Assembly: GCA_002314755.1 (NCBI GenBank)
Contig: DCHC01000019.1
Span: 1-64,000, forward strand
Reading direction: 5' to 3'
DNA length: 64,000 nt
From: Faecalibacterium sp. UBA1762
Lineage (GTDB): Bacteria > Bacillota > Clostridia > Oscillospirales > Ruminococcaceae
Part shown: positions 17,673-25,212 of the stretch, piece by piece
Numbering within the stretch: the stretch's first letter is position 1
How the letters are laid out: each line of letters starts with the position of its first letter
Translations under genes and position numbers: made by a program
Notes under the pieces: generated by a model
The model's input: the letters and a program-made list of their open reading frames with translations, nothing else
What the model was told of the DNA's origin: nothing
The model's database searches: none

Positions 17673-19625
17673 TTAATAATTATGGAAGCTGATGTTCATA
17701 TCCACACCACCGGAAATACCGTCAACCGAACCGGTACTGGAATACTGCCACACCTCATACCTACCTGTGTAATCCGTTTGTGTAGTATAGTGTGCCAGCC
17801 AGAAATGATATGCCGAAAGCTCGCTGACATTTAATTGGTTCATAAACCAGCTTTTGCTGGCGTATACACCGGCGAGATAACCGCTATTGACAACGGTTTT
17901 ACAAAACGCCTGGGCAATGGCTGTACGCTGTGCCACGCTCAAAGCATCTGCACGGCCGTCCTTTGCGGAGGTGGAATATTCTGTATCAAAATAGATTGGG
18001 TAGGACAGAGCGTATCCCTTGACCATCTCCACTGCCATACTGGCTTCCTCTACTGCCTCCTGCTGGTCGACTGCCTGGCTGAATACATAAGCGCCTATCT
18101 TTAGTCCCGCCGCTGAAGCTCCGGCAAGGTTGGTACGGGCCATAGAATCCTCTACCAATGCACCGGTGCCGTAACCACGATAACCCACGCGGATAATGAC
18201 AAAGCTGATGCCTGCTGCCTTTACCTTTGCCCAGTCAATTGTCTCGTTCCAGCGGGATACATCGATTCCCATACAGTCAGAGCGAACGCCGTTAGAATCA
18301 AAATAGTAGGTCACCCCTTGAATAATCTGCCAACCGGTCACCTTGTTATGATTCACATCGTAATAATATGTTTTTCCGTCAATGGTCTGCCAACCGGTAT
18401 AAACGGTAATTTTCTCCGTTTTTTCACCGACTGTGATTTGATAACCTGCGACCGGGGTGCCGTCTTGCTGAATCAGCGTGACCTTTTCTGCCTTGTAAAC
18501 CTGATACACCGCCGAAACCGTCATATTTGCAGTGACATTGGTTGTATCTGATGACCAACCGGTAAAAACATAGCGCTTATTCTCACCGGTCATAGACGGA
18601 ACCTCGGGGGGTGTAGCCGTACCGCCCTGCTCCACCGTTACGCTGGAGAGTGTCGTTCCGTCCGCATTGACAAATACCACTGTATATCCGCCGGATTCTG
18701 GCCCCCGCGGTGCGGAAAGCTCCCCTGACTGAACAACCGTATCTGCCACATATCTCACGCCGTAGCTTAATGTACCATTCTCTTCAACCGGTTCCACATC
18801 ACTGACCGATCCGTCTACAAGCAACAGACAAGGCATACCGAAAGCGCCTGTTCCGGTTTGGTATGTATATGTATATTGAGTATTGCCTTTGTCATCTGTA
18901 ACCGGCTGTTCCTTTTTCTCCTCGTTTGCGGGAACATATTCGACGGTATCCTCTTTCTTTTCAGCCGCCTGTTGCTCTCCGTACTGGCTATCCTCCTTGC
19001 GAACCTCAACTTCCTTTTCGTCCACTATTTTTTCGGAAATATCTTCTATCTTTTGATATACGACCTTAAACTCCGCCACCTTAAAGAAGGATGATTCCGG
19101 GACTGTAAAGCCCTCCTGTTCCTGCAGTGTAAACTTATAGTTACCCGCCGGTATCCAGGACAAATACAAATTGCCATCCAAGGAATCTATGGCAAAGGTC
19201 TTGTCGTAATCCGCATTCTCTTTGTCCAAGCCCTGTACTCGCAGCATAAACTTTACATTTCGTACAACCGCTCCAGATTTATCCACAATGTTAACATTTA
19301 AATCCTGCGTAGCGCTGGAAATTTTCAAAAAAAGCTCGACCGGCTGCTCCTCGACTCGCTCCACGGTATCCGAGCCGGAGCCGGAACCGGATCCGGAATT
19401 CAGCTGCAGACTTGGGAAAGAGGTCGTAGCTGAGGATACCACTTTGATTTTAGTCACAGTCTCGGAAATAATCTGCTGAACCGTCTCAACCTGTACCGGC
19501 CGCAAAAGGCCACACACCGCCAACACGCCCGTGGCCACCGCTACTGTACCGCAAGCCGCCAGCAAAATAATCCTGTTCTTGATATCTGCTGACCACCAGC
19601 CTGTAAATTTTTCCCACAACTTCAT
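17673..19625 (-). CDS. Membrane-anchored GH25 muramidase with wall-binding repeats
   Basis: A 650-residue multidomain protein. A short cytoplasmic segment and one membrane helix (IILLAACGTVAVATGVLAVCG) anchor it. Next come a Gly/Ser run (SGSGSGSGS) and a small beta-sandwich resembling Cna-B/SpaA domains. An acidic linker, an InlB-type B-repeat (VVFVNADGTTLSSVTVEQG) and two choline-binding-like wall repeats (GWQTIDGKTYYYD, GWQIIQGVTYYFD) follow. Last is a GH25 lysozyme domain beginning MGIDVSRWNETIDWAKV, with catalytic-site DTEYS. It would cleave the N-acetylmuramyl-GlcNAc bond while tethered to the membrane. The start ATG at 19625 fits AAGGCGG better than the open frame's far start. Confidence 0.9.
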   Translation of the reverse strand: MKLWEKFTGWWSADIKNRIILLAACGTVAVATGVLAVCGLLRPVQVETVQQIISETVTKIKVVSSATTSFPSLQLNSGSGSGSGSDTVERVEEQPVELFLKISSATQDLNVNIVDKSGAVVRNVKFMLRVQGLDKENADYDKTFAIDSLDGNLYLSWIPAGNYKFTLQEQEGFTVPESSFFKVAEFKVVYQKIEDISEKIVDEKEVEVRKEDSQYGEQQAAEKKEDTVEYVPANEEKKEQPVTDDKGNTQYTYTYQTGTGAFGMPCLLLVDGSVSDVEPVEENGTLSYGVRYVADTVVQSGELSAPRGPESGGYTVVFVNADGTTLSSVTVEQGGTATPPEVPSMTGENKRYVFTGWSSDTTNVTANMTVSAVYQVYKAEKVTLIQQDGTPVAGYQITVGEKTEKITVYTGWQTIDGKTYYYDVNHNKVTGWQIIQGVTYYFDSNGVRSDCMGIDVSRWNETIDWAKVKAAGISFVIIRVGYRGYGTGALVEDSMARTNLAGASAAGLKIGAYVFSQAVDQQEAVEEASMAVEMVKGYALSYPIYFDTEYSTSAKDGRADALSVAQRTAIAQAFCKTVVNSGYLAGVYASKSWFMNQLNVSELSAYHFWLAHYTTQTDYTGRYEVWQYSSTGSVDGISGGVDMNISFHNY

Positions 19626-19781
19626 CTGTCTGCACCGCCTTGCATTATCCGATTGTTTCAAATATTTTTCTATTTTACCACATTTTTTTCCGCCTGTCCA
19701 TTTTGAAAAAGAAAAAAGCATTTTGGAAATTCAGAAAAGATATCATTATCAAACTTGTTTTATGCCTACTCTTCCCCAAAA

Positions 19782-19809
19782 AAAGTCACCGTATCTCTGC
19801 GGTGACTTT
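19782..19809 (-). terminator. Terminator after the ADP-ribosylglycohydrolase gene
   Basis: AAAGTCACCG (19782-19791) pairs perfectly with CGGTGACTTT (19800-19809) around 8 bases. On the minus strand it continues into a run of Ts. The rest of the gap to 19626 shows nothing I can name. Confidence 0.85.
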
Positions 19810-19828
19810 CCTCTTAATTAATCTACAA

Positions 19829-21301
19829 TTATCCCATAATCGTCAAGGGAATATATGCCAGCCAGGGATGCTCCGGCTGCAGCACCTCTGCCACTGGGCG
19901 GTTGACTCCCTCAACCTGTTCGCCGGCGGTCAAAGTAAATTCTCCCGAAGCATACAAAAAGGTTGCCGGAATATCCGTACACCCACCGTCAGGCAGAAGG
20001 CGGCTGGGATTGGTAAAGGTCGTCAAATGCTTTTTACCTGAAACTGTCCATCCCTCCGGCAGCATCCAGTTGACATCATAGCTCTGCTGCTGGGTAGAAT
20101 CGTTAAACAGGGTTAGCTTTACCCGAATACTCTCCCCGGGGGCAATATCCGGTTGCCGGTCATACTCCACCAACCAACGGCCGGTAGCAAACCTTCCCCG
20201 ATAGGAATAGCGGGACACCTGAAGCATCTGTTCCACAAACTCTCGTCCGGCAAAGGTCTCCAAATCTTTTTCCGTCCAGCTATCCGGTCCATCCGTAATC
20301 TCCACACCGTTTTTACGGCAGATTTCCTGCGCGGCAGCCAGCACACGATCCGTCAACTCCGTGCAGTTTTCCGGAGCCTTTTTGTAGAACATATCGCCTC
20401 TGTTCAGACTGACCGTAATAATGCGATCCCCAATATACTCTTTCCAATCCTCCGGAATGATCTTGGTTCCGTACATAATGCCCATCAGGGAACCGGCCGT
20501 AGCGCCGGTGCAGTCGGTATCATCACCGCATCCGATTGCCACACACAGGGTCTTTTTAAAATCACCCTCGCCGTACAACAACCCCAATAAGGTATAGCCT
20601 ACATTGGCAGGTGCCTCAAACCAACCCAGGTCCCGTGTGACCTCGCGCACCTTTTCCCGGGCGTCCTCCCATGCAATGCCGCTGTCATAGGCTTCCACTG
20701 CTGCGCGTACGCTTTGGGCAGTACGGCTCTGCTCCGGAATTTTGGACAGACCCAACTGGATCAGTCTGCGCAGATCGGAGATGACATAGGCGGCACTTTC
20801 CATTGCCTCAACAAAAATGGCTGCCATGGTGCCCTCGGCAAGTCCGTGGTCCACGCATGCGTCATAATAGGCGTAACGTACCGCTGCATTAGGACAGGCA
20901 GGCATCAACCCCGCCCAAATTTCCGTACGAATCCATGCGCCGTTGGAATCCTTCCACGGGTTATTATATTCACCGGAAAGGGGCGGCAATAAGCCGCTGC
21001 GCATATTGGCCTTACCGATTCCGTACTCATTCCAGTGGGGAGTGACATATGTCAGCCAGGTCTCACCCAAAATATTCTCGTCTACCTGGTCAATCCCGTA
21101 TCTTTCCACTGCAGTCAACCAAGCCAACTGCAGGTCCAGGTCGTCATTGGGCAACGGCTCCCCCTTAGGGGAAGTATAGCCTGTAATATGGTTAATCTGA
21201 CGAGCGCCCTCAAAGGGGGTACCCATTGTTCCGCCGATATTTTTTCCAAGCCAGCAGGCGTACAGCTTATCCCTCAGGGCAGCACGGTTCAGTTGAATCA
21301 T
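19829..21301 (-). CDS. ADP-ribosylglycohydrolase-family protein with C-terminal beta domain
   Basis: ADP-ribosylglycohydrolase (DraG/ARH) fold. Dinuclear magnesium-site motifs are visible: GGTMGTPFEGAR near the start, NDDLDLQLAWL (the variable first metal motif), and GCGDDTDCTGATAGSLMG (the second). Family members remove ADP-ribose from proteins or cleave related N-glycosides. After residue 370 or so a beta-rich region follows (FATGRWLVEYDRQPDIAPGE, VTLFNDSTQQ), looking like an Ig-like sandwich, which ordinary DraG lacks. The ATG at 21301 is chosen because AAGGAG lies eleven bases upstream, whereas the longer GTG start overlaps it. No ADP-ribosyltransferase partner is nearby, so a carbohydrate-related role is possible. 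Confidence 0.82.
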   Translation of the reverse strand: MIQLNRAALRDKLYACWLGKNIGGTMGTPFEGARQINHITGYTSPKGEPLPNDDLDLQLAWLTAVERYGIDQVDENILGETWLTYVTPHWNEYGIGKANMRSGLLPPLSGEYNNPWKDSNGAWIRTEIWAGLMPACPNAAVRYAYYDACVDHGLAEGTMAAIFVEAMESAAYVISDLRRLIQLGLSKIPEQSRTAQSVRAAVEAYDSGIAWEDAREKVREVTRDLGWFEAPANVGYTLLGLLYGEGDFKKTLCVAIGCGDDTDCTGATAGSLMGIMYGTKIIPEDWKEYIGDRIITVSLNRGDMFYKKAPENCTELTDRVLAAAQEICRKNGVEITDGPDSWTEKDLETFAGREFVEQMLQVSRYSYRGRFATGRWLVEYDRQPDIAPGESIRVKLTLFNDSTQQQSYDVNWMLPEGWTVSGKKHLTTFTNPSRLLPDGGCTDIPATFLYASGEFTLTAGEQVEGVNRPVAEVLQPEHPWLAYIPLTIMG

Positions 21302-21355
21302 CTTTATCCACACTCCTTTTTTCTTTCATTATAGCAATAAATCAGCAAAAAGAAA

Positions 21356-21389
21356 AGCCCCAGACAATCAAAAACGGTTGTCCGGAGCT
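21356..21389 (-). terminator. Terminator after the exonuclease gene
   Basis: A 12-bp inverted repeat (21356-21367 with 21378-21389) pairing with two G-T wobbles on the minus strand, followed there by TTTTCTTTTT. A TATAAT for the next minus-strand gene lies just beyond. Confidence 0.75.
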
Positions 21390-21432
21390 GCCAAAAATAA
21401 CGATGGAAAATTGTGCATATTCCCAGTATCCG

Positions 21433-22287
21433 TCATGTTTTTTCCGCCACCGCATGCATCGGCAGCTTGCCTGTACCGGCAGACCGTTGTACCGTCTTCC
21501 GGGATCGGCTGTAATTGGTGTGCCGTTTGCCTTCTGTCTTTTTTCCCGGGCTATGCTGAGCATTTCGGCTTTCTGCCGTTGTGTCTGCCGACACCTGGTT
21601 TTTGACAGATGGAGCGTTTTTCTTTCCGTTTTGGGGAGGAATTCTGTTATCCTGCTCCGGCCCCCCCTCTGTCACTGGGCATACCGGTTTGCGGACCGGC
21701 TCCGGCGGGAAGCTTGCTCTTCGCTTGAGATACTCCTTTTCATTCTGCATCAGAATCAGTAAACGGGCACAGTTTTCCGCATCAGAAAGGGCGTCATGCT
21801 TTATTCCGTCAAAGCCCAGTCCCATGTATTCCACCGCCTTAGAAAGGGAGATGGCATTACGGTAGCCCACGCTTTTGGTAAACACCTTTTGAAAATCTGT
21901 CCAGTGAGAAAACGCCTGGCGAGTCTCGGGGGTCCATAGCTGCTTATAGCCGCACTCCCGTTCTATCTGCGCATGGTCGCTGTCGCTCCAGGCATACATC
22001 AAGACCGTGCCCTCCCCCAGCCAACTTACAAAGCGGGGCAGCACCTGCTCTAAATAATCGGCGTCTCTCAATGTTTCCGCCTTTATTCCTGTCAACTTGG
22101 CAACGCTCCAATGAATTTTGGTATTATACCGGGGCCTGACATAACTGCAAAACCGATCAACAACCTGAAAATGCTCATCAATTTTCACGGCACCGATTTC
22201 GATAATCTCATGGGGCAGCTTTGCCCGCAGTTCGGTGTTTTTTTGTGCGACCATATTCATTTCTAAATCAATGAAAACCCGAATCAT
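21433..22287 (-). CDS. DEDDh 3'-5' exonuclease with basic C-terminal tail
   Basis: Exonuclease domain of the DnaQ/RNase T superfamily, close to KapD-like proteins. It begins VFIDLEMN (the first D-E metal pair), then HEIIEIGAVKID, AWSDSDHAQIERE, and ends KHDALSDAENCARLL with the DEDDh histidine and last aspartate. The domain fills the first 185 residues. The remaining 100 are low-complexity and rich in Lys, Arg, Ser, Pro and Asn, suggesting a disordered nucleic-acid-binding tail. Substrate (RNA or DNA) cannot be told. The start codon has only a modest ribosome site. Confidence 0.85.
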   Translation of the reverse strand: MIRVFIDLEMNMVAQKNTELRAKLPHEIIEIGAVKIDEHFQVVDRFCSYVRPRYNTKIHWSVAKLTGIKAETLRDADYLEQVLPRFVSWLGEGTVLMYAWSDSDHAQIERECGYKQLWTPETRQAFSHWTDFQKVFTKSVGYRNAISLSKAVEYMGLGFDGIKHDALSDAENCARLLILMQNEKEYLKRRASFPPEPVRKPVCPVTEGGPEQDNRIPPQNGKKNAPSVKNQVSADTTAESRNAQHSPGKKTEGKRHTNYSRSRKTVQRSAGTGKLPMHAVAEKT

Positions 22288-22404
22288 ACGGCATCTGACC
22301 CTATCCCATCCATTTTAATACATTTTATTATCACATTATCAGACAGGAATGTCAAGGGAAAGATACTGTTAAACGCCAAAAAGTTGGGCTTTCTGTCCTT
22401 TTTA

Positions 22405-24117
22405 TTACGCACCCAGGTAATATAGCTGTCTGCACACCTCTCCGAACACCGGTGCCGCCGACTCGGAAGAGGAATCCACCGAATCCAGCAACACTGTCAC
22501 TGTATATCTGGGGTTATCCGCCGGGTAAAAGCCGATAAACCAACTTTCGTACAACTCTGTCTGTTCTCCGGAATCATTTAGGGTATACCGCCCTGTCTGC
22601 GCTGTGCCGGTTTTACCTGCAAGCTCCGTCTCCGGGATATCCGCCCCTTTTCCAAGACCTTCCTTTACCACACTTTTCAGCATTTGACGCAGACATTGCG
22701 CTGTATCCGGCTGAAAAAGCTGAATCCGAACCGGGTCATAAAGACTTTGCGTCACTTTTTTGGTATGACTATCTGCCAAACCCACCACCAGTGACGGAGA
22801 AAGAAAAAGGCCGTCATTGGCAATGGTATTAAAAAGCGCTGTCATCTGTAAAGGAGTCGCCGTCAGTTTGCCCTGTCCAAAACACAGTTCAGCCAACTCC
22901 CCGGCATTTTGTAAAACTTCCCCGTCGGGATAATTTCCTTTCCCGGCAAACCAGCCTCCTCCCAGATGCGTAGCGGAGCCCAATCCGCAAAGCGTGGAAT
23001 ACTCCGTGATATCCTGAATTTTCAGTTTTTGGCCCAGCTGAATAAAATAACAGTTGCAGGACACGGTCAACGCCTGGGCAAGATCGACCTGGCCGTGTCC
23101 TACCTGCCGGGCACAGTGGTAGGTATGTCCGTCCACCGTGATCTGGCCTATACAGGTATAGCTTTGCTGACTGTCTATCCCCTGTTCCAGCGCAATGGCA
23201 GCCAGCAACGGCTTGTAAACCGAGCCCACATTGTAGGAACTGAACGCACGGTTCACCAGTGCAGTATCCTCCGCCAGAATGCTTTCTGCCACATTCTGCG
23301 GGTCAAATGTGGGCCAACTGACACAGCCCCGGATACACCCTGAATTTGTCTCCATCACGATAATGACGCCCGTTGTTAGGTGTTGTGCCGCAACATCTTC
23401 ACAGATTCTCTGTGTTACGCTATCAATACTAAGCAGCAGAGCATTTCCACTGCCCTGCTTTCGTACAAGCGTTGGCTCGCTCACGGCCTGTTTTCCGGCT
23501 GTGGCATAACACTGTAAAGATATTCGATCCTCTCCGCCGGAAAGAAATTCATCAAATGCCCGTTCCAGCCCGCTGATTCCCACACCGTCACTGTCACAGT
23601 ACCCGATAATATGTGCCGCCAGCTGGTTATCCGCATACCTCTTGGGGTATTCAAATACTCCCTGTTGCCCTGCAGCAGTCTGTTTCAGCTCCACCGGATA
23701 AGGGGTTGTCCCATCCACTCCCCGGTATAGTGCCGCCGCATTTTCCCCGGCAGTCTCTTTGAAAAAGCGGGTATAGTCTGTAACTCCGTCACAAACCAAT
23801 GCCGCCCATGCGGTTTGCTGTTCGGTCAAAGGGCGCATAGCGCAGTCATAGATTGTCCCCCTTGCCGATGAAAGCGGATATGTCAGCGTGGTCTGCTGCT
23901 GTACAGCACGCGCTGCCTCCTGATCCGCAGCCAATACGGCAAGCCGTGCCTCACATAACGCAAAAGCAGTAACCACCGACAACACAATCGCAGACAGTCT
24001 GCGCTGCAAGCTGCCCATTTCGCGCCACGCTCTGTATATCGCCGATTTTCTTTTAATCCGATATGCCTGCCGGCTAATCGATCTGCAATCCTGTCCGTTT
24101 TTCTTTTTTTTGTGCAT
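22405..24117 (-). CDS. Class B penicillin-binding protein (transpeptidase)
   Basis: Peptidoglycan D,D-transpeptidase of 570 residues. It has a basic cytoplasmic leader of 40 residues and one membrane helix (AIVLSVVTAFALCEARLAVLA). A dimerisation-type N-terminal domain includes the conserved RGTIYD. The catalytic domain has the nucleophile in SVYKP, the second motif SCN and the third motif KTGTAQ. No PASTA domains. The overall form resembles FtsI/SpoVD/PbpA relatives but is shorter than SpoVD. The ATG lies immediately after the T-run of the upstream terminator, and the purine-rich arm of that hairpin is the only plausible ribosome site. Its role in growth, division or sporulation is unresolved. 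Confidence 0.88.
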   Translation of the reverse strand: MHKKKKNGQDCRSISRQAYRIKRKSAIYRAWREMGSLQRRLSAIVLSVVTAFALCEARLAVLAADQEAARAVQQQTTLTYPLSSARGTIYDCAMRPLTEQQTAWAALVCDGVTDYTRFFKETAGENAAALYRGVDGTTPYPVELKQTAAGQQGVFEYPKRYADNQLAAHIIGYCDSDGVGISGLERAFDEFLSGGEDRISLQCYATAGKQAVSEPTLVRKQGSGNALLLSIDSVTQRICEDVAAQHLTTGVIIVMETNSGCIRGCVSWPTFDPQNVAESILAEDTALVNRAFSSYNVGSVYKPLLAAIALEQGIDSQQSYTCIGQITVDGHTYHCARQVGHGQVDLAQALTVSCNCYFIQLGQKLKIQDITEYSTLCGLGSATHLGGGWFAGKGNYPDGEVLQNAGELAELCFGQGKLTATPLQMTALFNTIANDGLFLSPSLVVGLADSHTKKVTQSLYDPVRIQLFQPDTAQCLRQMLKSVVKEGLGKGADIPETELAGKTGTAQTGRYTLNDSGEQTELYESWFIGFYPADNPRYTVTVLLDSVDSSSESAAPVFGEVCRQLYYLGA

Positions 24118-24157
24118 AAAAAAGCGCCCCCTTTCCTTTTAAGGAAAGTATGGGCGC
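24118..24157 (-). terminator. Terminator abutting the PBP start codon
   Basis: On the minus strand GCGCCC pairs with GGGCGC and ACTTTCC with GGAAAG around TTAAAA, followed by TTTTTT and then directly by the ATG of the PBP gene. It terminates the upstream isomerase transcript, and its 3' arm GGAAAGGGGG doubles as a possible ribosome site. Confidence 0.8.
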
Positions 24158-24177
24158 ATTGTCAAAAGATAATCGGC

Positions 24178-25062
24178 TTACCGCGATTCCATTTTTTGCT
24201 GAATGCTCTTAATCAGGTACCTGCCAGTCTGAGCCATCAGGATGCTCGCCTGTTGCTTCAACCCATCCGGGAAACTGACGATAAAGTTATCCGCCTCAAA
24301 GGTGAAATTCCCCTCATAACCAATTTCAGCCAATGCCTGGGTAATGGGTTCCCAGTCCAGATTCCGGGTAAACGGCAGGGTATGACAGTCATGCAGATAA
24401 TCCACATCGTGAACATGCAGTGCCTGCAACCGGTCCTTACCCATGCTACGGATAAACTCTGCCGGATCGTATCCGGTCAAAGCGCAGTGACCAATATCCA
24501 GACAGCCGACCAGATAAGGGCTATCAATAGTGTCGATCATCTCGCAAAAATCCTCCGGTGAGGAGCACACACTTGGCACAATATAACCGCGCTTTGTATC
24601 AAACTGCCACATGTTTTCGGTGCAGATACGGATATTCCACTCCTGAGCATAAGGCAACAGCTCCCGGTAAAGCTCTACAGTTGCCTTTTTCATCTCCTCG
24701 TGATTTGCCATATACTGCTTATGCTGTCTTGGATGCACCACAATATTGCGTGCCCCCATCCGCGCAGCTACCTCCATAGACCGCAGGATCCGATCCCGGA
24801 TCTCGGTATCATAGGGTTCTGTTCCGCGAGAGGAGGGAAACGGCGCATGAGCCTGTACGATTTTCAGTCCTTTTGATTCCGCATAATTCCGTAGCTTCTC
24901 TGCGTGAAACAACGCCGCATCAGTACAGAAGATACCCTCGCCCTTTTCCATCCCGAAAAAAGACCAGTCAATTGCGTCAAATCCACTCTCCGCCATCATA
25001 TCAATACATTTTTCATCTCCGAATACCCGGGCAAGAACATCTGTTTGTGTAGTCAGTAACAT
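24178..25062 (-). CDS. Sugar phosphate isomerase/epimerase-like TIM barrel (third copy)
   Basis: A 294-residue xylose-isomerase-like TIM barrel. Features include MAESGFDAIDWSFFGME, KIVQAHAPFPSSRG, NIVVHPRQHKQY, RICTENMW, GCLDIGHCALTG (metal Asp/His) and LHVHDVDYLHDCHTLP. It is distinct from the two copies at 10-12 kb and looks closest to inosose/hydroxypyruvate-isomerase-like proteins of gut bacteria; substrate unknown. The start at 25062 has AGAAAGGA twelve bases upstream; the two more upstream starts overlap that site. It stands alone between two terminators. Confidence 0.85.
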   Translation of the reverse strand: MLLTTQTDVLARVFGDEKCIDMMAESGFDAIDWSFFGMEKGEGIFCTDAALFHAEKLRNYAESKGLKIVQAHAPFPSSRGTEPYDTEIRDRILRSMEVAARMGARNIVVHPRQHKQYMANHEEMKKATVELYRELLPYAQEWNIRICTENMWQFDTKRGYIVPSVCSSPEDFCEMIDTIDSPYLVGCLDIGHCALTGYDPAEFIRSMGKDRLQALHVHDVDYLHDCHTLPFTRNLDWEPITQALAEIGYEGNFTFEADNFIVSFPDGLKQQASILMAQTGRYLIKSIQQKMESR

Positions 25063-25104
25063 TTTAAAGACCATTCCTTTCTTGTAATTGTGCTGACCTG
25101 TGAA

Positions 25105-25137
25105 GCAGGTGCAGTGCCCGCTTAGCACTGCACCTGC
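25105..25137 (-). terminator. Perfect 13-bp hairpin after the large membrane protein gene
   Basis: GCAGGTGCAGTGC (25105-25117) and GCACTGCACCTGC (25125-25137) are perfectly complementary around CCGCTTA. The following T-run is weak (TTCAC), so it may be an RNA 3'-end stabiliser or an operator as well as a terminator. Confidence 0.6.
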
Positions 25138-25212
25138 ACAAATTCATTTCTGCAAAAAGGGTTGTAACAGGGCTGAAAGTCCCAGTCCAGTCTGAATGAC
25201 ATGATGATTCGG

